From contig JAPLCR010000500.1 in NCBI GenBank assembly GCA_026392135.1, positions 1-8,680 on the forward strand: a stretch of 8,680 bases of DNA, written 5' to 3'. Of this stretch, positions 5,675 to 8,680 are shown in pieces (position 1 is the first letter of the stretch; each line of letters begins with the position of its first letter). The translations under genes were made by a program, and so were the position numbers. The DNA comes from Armatimonadota bacterium. Its GTDB lineage: Bacteria > Armatimonadota > Chthonomonadetes > Chthonomonadales > Chthonomonadaceae. The notes below the pieces were generated by a model. That model saw nothing but the letters and a program-made list of their open reading frames with translations, searched no databases and was not told the DNA's origin.

Positions 5675-6889
5675 ATGCGTTTTCTCACGGAAATCTGTTT
5701 ACTGACCTCTCTGTTAGGGAGCCTCTCTCTCTCCGCTCACGCGCAAGAAAAAAATGCCGCCCCTCCCAAACAGGAGGCTACCCGGACAGATAAATCGAAG
5801 TCTAACCCCGCCTCGGATATAAAACTCGAAGCCCTCTGGGACGGGCGCAAAATGGCTCCGTTCAAGGCACTAGACAACCCTAAAATGGTTCCTATGCTGG
5901 AAGCCGACTATCTCAATGATAGCGACTATGTGCTAGGAGTAACCCTCAACGGCGAAAGCAGAGCCTACCCAACTCGTTTCCTATGGTGGCATCACATCAT
6001 CAACGACAGTATTGGTAAGGCGGAGAGCGGCGGACAAGTTCCCATCGCCGTTACCTACTGTAGCGTCTGCAATACAGGTATCTGCTACGACCCCATACTC
6101 GATGGTAAAGCCCTCAAAATAGACTTCTACGGTCTATACAATGGCGTAGTCGTCCTCTGCGAGCGAGAGACGGAGAGCGTTGTTCTACAGGTAGAGGGGC
6201 GTTTCGTTACCGGGGCATTGGCAGGAAAACAGCTTGCGCCAAAGCCTACCCTCGACACGACATGGGGGAGATGGAAACTGCTACACCCAAACACGCTTGT
6301 TATGTCGCCCACCCCAGAGTTTCAACGCTGGTACTCTCCCAAAGACCAACCCGAACCACGCGGGTACGACCGTTTCCCCGCGCCCTTCTTCCGTCCAACG
6401 GTGACGAGAGGCGACAAACGTCTTCCTCCTTTCGACAAGGTACTCGCCGTCACAGTTGTTCAGCCCCAAAAGAAGAAAAGTGAACCCGAAAGAGTGATAC
6501 GCCGCGCCTACCCCATCAAAGCACTGCAAGAGGCGAATGGTGTTCTGAATGATAAAGTAGGCAAAGTTTCCATGACCGTATTTCTCGATACGGAGACAGT
6601 GACTGCAAACGCATTTTCAAGCGTGCTAGATGGAAAAACACTCCTCTTTGAAGCGCGAAAGCAAGAGGATGGCAAGTTCGCCTTCTACGATAAAGAGACA
6701 GAATCGCGCTGGAACATTGAAGGGTTAGCCGAAGAGGGCGCACTAGCAGGAAAATCGCTTGCCCGTATCGAAAATCACCTCAGTCAGTGGTACGGCTGGT
6801 CTGCCTACTTCCCAGATACCAGTATCTATGGGCGCAAAGACCCGCCCCAGCCCGGCAACCCATTCGAGAAGCCGGAAGAGAAGCCGTAG
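5675..6889 (+). CDS. Secreted DUF3179 protein with two related halves
   Basis: This 404-residue protein has a Sec signal peptide (residues 1-24, ending AHAQ) and a charged, low-complexity linker to about 50. The DUF3179 family has no established biochemical function. The first half has VLGVT (86-90), RAYP (96-99), LWWHHIIND (103-111), TYCSVCNTGICYD with Cys129, Cys132 and Cys137, then ETES (165-168), GALAGK (180-185) and HPNT (204-207). After a proline-rich linker the same order recurs: VLAVT (256-260), RAYP (277-280), ETES (341-344), GALAGK (355-360) and FPDT (379-382). The second half lacks the cysteines and the HH. The tail is proline-rich. The likely location is the periplasm or cell surface. 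AAGGA (5661-5665) precedes the ATG by nine bases. CxxC and HH together would suit metal or haem binding, but that is inference. Confidence 0.9.
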   Translation: MRFLTEICLLTSLLGSLSLSAHAQEKNAAPPKQEATRTDKSKSNPASDIKLEALWDGRKMAPFKALDNPKMVPMLEADYLNDSDYVLGVTLNGESRAYPTRFLWWHHIINDSIGKAESGGQVPIAVTYCSVCNTGICYDPILDGKALKIDFYGLYNGVVVLCERETESVVLQVEGRFVTGALAGKQLAPKPTLDTTWGRWKLLHPNTLVMSPTPEFQRWYSPKDQPEPRGYDRFPAPFFRPTVTRGDKRLPPFDKVLAVTVVQPQKKKSEPERVIRRAYPIKALQEANGVLNDKVGKVSMTVFLDTETVTANAFSSVLDGKTLLFEARKQEDGKFAFYDKETESRWNIEGLAEEGALAGKSLARIENHLSQWYGWSAYFPDTSIYGRKDPPQPGNPFEKPEEKP

Positions 6890-7014
6890 GAGGAGGTGCG
6901 ATTTAGGGGACTCTCTGGCAAATTCGACGGGGGGCATCATTGTAAACGGGATCCGCGCCATGCAAGTCCACGCAGGGCGAAAACAGGGCGGCTTTGAGGT
7001 AAGGAGTTAGGAAT
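6888..7014 (+). other. Spacer with a strong ribosome-binding site but no usable start
   Basis: AGGAGGAGGTG (6888-6898) overlaps the DUF3179 stop codon and is an excellent Shine-Dalgarno sequence. No ATG or TTG follows at a normal distance, and the GTG at 6896 is part of the motif itself. A frame open from 6915 to the TAG at 7008-7010 reads ANSTGGIIVNGIRAMQVHAG and onward, with its only ATG at 6960. This looks like the residue of a small gene that lost its start, or chance. AAGGAG (7001-7006) is the ribosome-binding site of the next gene. Confidence 0.4.
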
Positions 7015-7233
7015 ATGGGTATCACGATAGACTTTACGCCGGAGGAGGGGGCGCTACTGGAAGCGGAGGCGAATCGCCGCAGGGTAGCCCCCTCCGAGTA
7101 TGTACACGCTCTAGTTCATAATGCGTTACAGGAGTGCGTCCTCTCTCTATTGGAAGACCGCGAACTGACAGAAAAAGAGAAGCAGTATGCGGCTTCGCTA
7201 GACCTATCGGGCGTAGTTGAGGCACTTGCGTAA
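7015..7233 (+). CDS. Antitoxin-like small protein (ribbon-helix-helix type)
   Basis: This 72-residue protein begins with a short beta strand (GITIDF, 2-7). Next comes TPEEGALLEAEANRRRVAPS and the helix EYVHALVHNALQE, a pattern shared with many bacterial type II antitoxins of Arc/CopG ribbon-helix-helix style, where the N-terminal strand contacts DNA. The C-terminal part (41-72) is an acidic, amphipathic tail with EDRELTEKEKQ, the region that usually wraps the toxin. AAGGAG (7001-7006) gives a well-spaced start. The stop TAA is immediately followed by the ATG of the next gene, typical of antitoxin-toxin order. It probably represses its own promoter, as such antitoxins do, but I found no clear operator. 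The family assignment is by pattern only. Confidence 0.6.
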   Translation: MGITIDFTPEEGALLEAEANRRRVAPSEYVHALVHNALQECVLSLLEDRELTEKEKQYAASLDLSGVVEALA

Positions 7234-7512
7234 ATGCCTACAGAGAGGAACGTCAAGAAATTGGAGGGTTTTGATACAGAACTCCATGCGGTGATTCCGG
7301 CTCAGGAGGTGCGCGAAGATATAGAGAAGGCTATCCGTTTCGCAGTGCGCTACTTTCCAGAGGCGGGGAGATTTACGGGGCGCGCCGCACCGTTGCCTCT
7401 GTTCGCTTGGACTCTTAAGGCAACAGAGAGAACGCCACCGCTCACGGTCTACTACTGTTTCGACGCTAATACCGTTATACTGGTTTCGGTGCAGGTTGCG
7501 GAGCGCAAGTAG
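7234..7512 (+). CDS. Possible toxin partner, RelE/ParE-like tail
   Basis: This 92-residue protein follows the antitoxin-like gene with zero spacing (TAAATG), and its ribosome-binding site GAGG (7219-7222) lies inside that gene. Size, order and coupling match a type II toxin. Residues 25-41 form a helix (EVREDIEKAIRFAVRYF). The C-terminal half ends with LTVYYCFDANTVILVSVQVAERK (70-92, two beta strands around an acidic turn), reminiscent of the vvYrid-tVvil strands of RelE/ParE toxins. The usual arginine and lysine active-site pattern of RelE is not obvious, so it may be an mRNA-cleaving or gyrase-targeting toxin, an inactive relative, or an unrelated small protein. I do not recognise a named family. 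Confidence 0.5.
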   Translation: MPTERNVKKLEGFDTELHAVIPAQEVREDIEKAIRFAVRYFPEAGRFTGRAAPLPLFAWTLKATERTPPLTVYYCFDANTVILVSVQVAERK

Positions 7513-7550
7513 GGCGGACTACCTTGACCTTGAAGCACAGGACGAGCGAA

Positions 7551-7610
7551 ATGAGCATTACGATTGAACTACAGCTCGCTGTCCGTCCGCTCCGAAACGA
7601 AGAGAAATAG
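7551..7610 (+). pseudogene. 19-codon ORF resembling an antitoxin start
   Basis: An ATG at 7551, eight bases after AGGA (7539-7542), opens MSITIELQLAVRPLRNEEK and stops at TAG 7608-7610. The first residues match the beginning of the nearby antitoxin (MGITIDF) and the common MxITIEL start of such antitoxins. After seven residues the similarity ends. It could be the stump of a second antitoxin gene, cut by deletion or frameshift, or a chance ORF in a 158-base gap. Confidence 0.25.
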
Positions 7611-7670
7611 GCATTGTCCCCCTTTCGCGTGTTGCGCGGTTAATTCTAAACTATCAGGAGGTGCAGCACC

Positions 7671-8680
7671 ATGCACTGCCGTCGTTTTCGCCCCAACCCA
7701 ATGTCTCGCCGTGAACTGCTCCAGCAGAGCGCGAATGGCTTCGGCTCCGTCGCTCTCGCGGCGTTGCTTGCAGACCCCGCTTTTGCAGGGCTAGTCGGCG
7801 GTGACTCTCCCAGTAAGACTCCGCTTTCGCCGCGAAAATCGCACTTCCCCGCCAAAGCGAAAAGCGTTATCTTTCTCTTTATGGACGGTGGTCCCTCTCA
7901 AGTAGATACCTTCGACCCCAAGCCACGTCTAGCACTGGAGCATGGGCAACGTATCAAACTCCCTGTACAGCCCACTCAGTTCGACGATATTGGCAACGTC
8001 TTAAAGTCCCCCTGGGAGTTTAAGAACTACGGAAAAAGTGGTATCCCGGTCAGTGAGCTCTTCCCAAACGTCGCCACCTGTGTAGACGATATGGCGGTTG
8101 TCCGCTCTATGGTCGCCGACTTCTCAGAGCACACCAATGCCAACTATTTCATGCACTCTGGTAACGGCTTGCAGGGCAGACCGAGCATGGGGGCATGGGC
8201 AACGTATGGATTGGGAAGCGAGTGCCAGAACCTACCGGGCTTTGTCGTACTGAATAGTGGGTTGATACCTCCCGGCGGGTTGGACTGCTTCACCAGCGGC
8301 TTCTTACCCGCCAGCTATCAAGGCTCTCTATTCCGCGTAGGTAAGTCTCCTCTCTCCGACCTTGACCGTATTGAAGCGACCCCCGAACTCCAAAAAAACA
8401 AACTCGCGCTGATGCACAAACTGGATAAGGGAACCCTCGCCAAAACGGGAGGCGACCCAAACGTCGAAGCGGCTATCCTGAACTACGAACTCGCCTACAA
8501 GATGCAGTCCGCCGTCCCTGATTTGATGGAGTTACGCGGGGAGAGCCCTGCTACTCTCAAACTGTACGGAATTGACGAAGACTATACGCAGGTGTTTGGT
8601 CAGCAGTGCCTCGTCGCACGTCGTTTAGTGGAGCGGGGAGTGCGGTTTGTGGAGCTGCTGTGCCGTAGCGTAGGCACCGA
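7671..8680 (+). CDS. Tat-exported DUF1501 protein (C-terminus beyond window)
   Basis: The first 336 codons of a DUF1501 protein run off the window end; family members are usually about 420-500 residues. Residues 12-17 (SRRELL) are a twin-arginine export motif, followed by a hydrophobic segment and a likely AFA cleavage site near 39. The mature domain opens with VIFLFMDGGPSQVDTFDPKP (66-85), the hallmark of this family, which belongs to the alkaline-phosphatase/sulfatase-like superfamily. Asp72 sits where the superfamily has its first metal ligand. SEHTNANYFMHSG (152-164) follows with His154 and His162. Function is unproven. In planctomycetes such genes usually neighbour DUF1549/DUF1553 cytochrome-like genes, which are not seen here. 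CAGGAGGTG (7655-7663) fixes the ATG at 7671, although an in-frame ATG at residue 11 would also keep the Tat motif. Confidence 0.9.
   Translation, partial: MHCRRFRPNPMSRRELLQQSANGFGSVALAALLADPAFAGLVGGDSPSKTPLSPRKSHFPAKAKSVIFLFMDGGPSQVDTFDPKPRLALEHGQRIKLPVQPTQFDDIGNVLKSPWEFKNYGKSGIPVSELFPNVATCVDDMAVVRSMVADFSEHTNANYFMHSGNGLQGRPSMGAWATYGLGSECQNLPGFVVLNSGLIPPGGLDCFTSGFLPASYQGSLFRVGKSPLSDLDRIEATPELQKNKLALMHKLDKGTLAKTGGDPNVEAAILNYELAYKMQSAVPDLMELRGESPATLKLYGIDEDYTQVFGQQCLVARRLVERGVRFVELLCRSVGT

Noticed and set aside
7508..7567. Frame +1 continuation past the toxin stop reading RADYLDLEAQDERNEHYD
   Set aside because: It looks protein-like but has no start of its own, and the in-frame toxin end already completes the expected strands. 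A frameshift cannot be shown from one sequence.
7564..7855. Open frames overlapping the DUF1501 start on both strands (7564-7794, 7646-7855)
   Set aside because: They are shadows of the DUF1501 gene, which has the ribosome-binding site, Tat motif and family signature.
1..8680. CRISPR array, tRNA, rRNA or transposase
   Set aside because: No regularly spaced repeats, cloverleaf-like runs or transposase motifs were seen on reading.

Overview
All confident genes in this window lie on the + strand. The base composition is moderate (roughly half G+C by eye). The gene content points to a diderm bacterium of the environmental type rich in DUF1501, DUF3179 and HEAT-repeat proteins, such as Armatimonadota, Planctomycetota or relatives. 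Armatimonadota is my best guess, but no marker gene is present to settle it. The diderm inference rests on the first gene, a secreted beta-barrel-like protein ending in phenylalanine.

Layout. Positions 60-1052 encode a signal-peptide protein that looks like an outer-membrane beta-barrel of no family I recognise. A 360-base gap (1053-1412) follows, with two hairpins, a doubled TATAAT box and a possible leader ORF. It leads into a full-length alpha-glucan phosphorylase (glgP, 1413-3983), the only gene here with a firm biochemical role. A long hairpin at 4050-4091 probably ends that transcript.

Next come a small HEAT-repeat protein with a CxxCxxC motif (4213-4740), a 72-residue CopZ-like heavy-metal-associated domain protein (4892-5110, GTG start), a GNAT acetyltransferase overlapping it by four bases (5107-5637), and a secreted DUF3179 protein made of two related halves (5675-6889). 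The last three are tightly spaced and probably form one transcript. The HEAT gene is separated from them by 151 bases and may be independent.

Positions 6890-7670 look like accessory DNA. They hold a strong ribosome-binding site with no usable start, a two-gene toxin-antitoxin-like pair (7015-7512) joined with zero spacing, and a 19-codon ORF whose first residues resemble the antitoxin start. The window closes inside a Tat-exported DUF1501 protein (7671 onward, C-terminus missing).

No complete novel system is evident. The best leads are the metal/thiol-flavoured HEAT, HMA, GNAT and DUF3179 neighbourhood, the unclassified toxin-antitoxin-like pair with adjacent debris, and the structured glgP leader. 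No tRNA, rRNA, CRISPR array, transposase or attachment site was seen.
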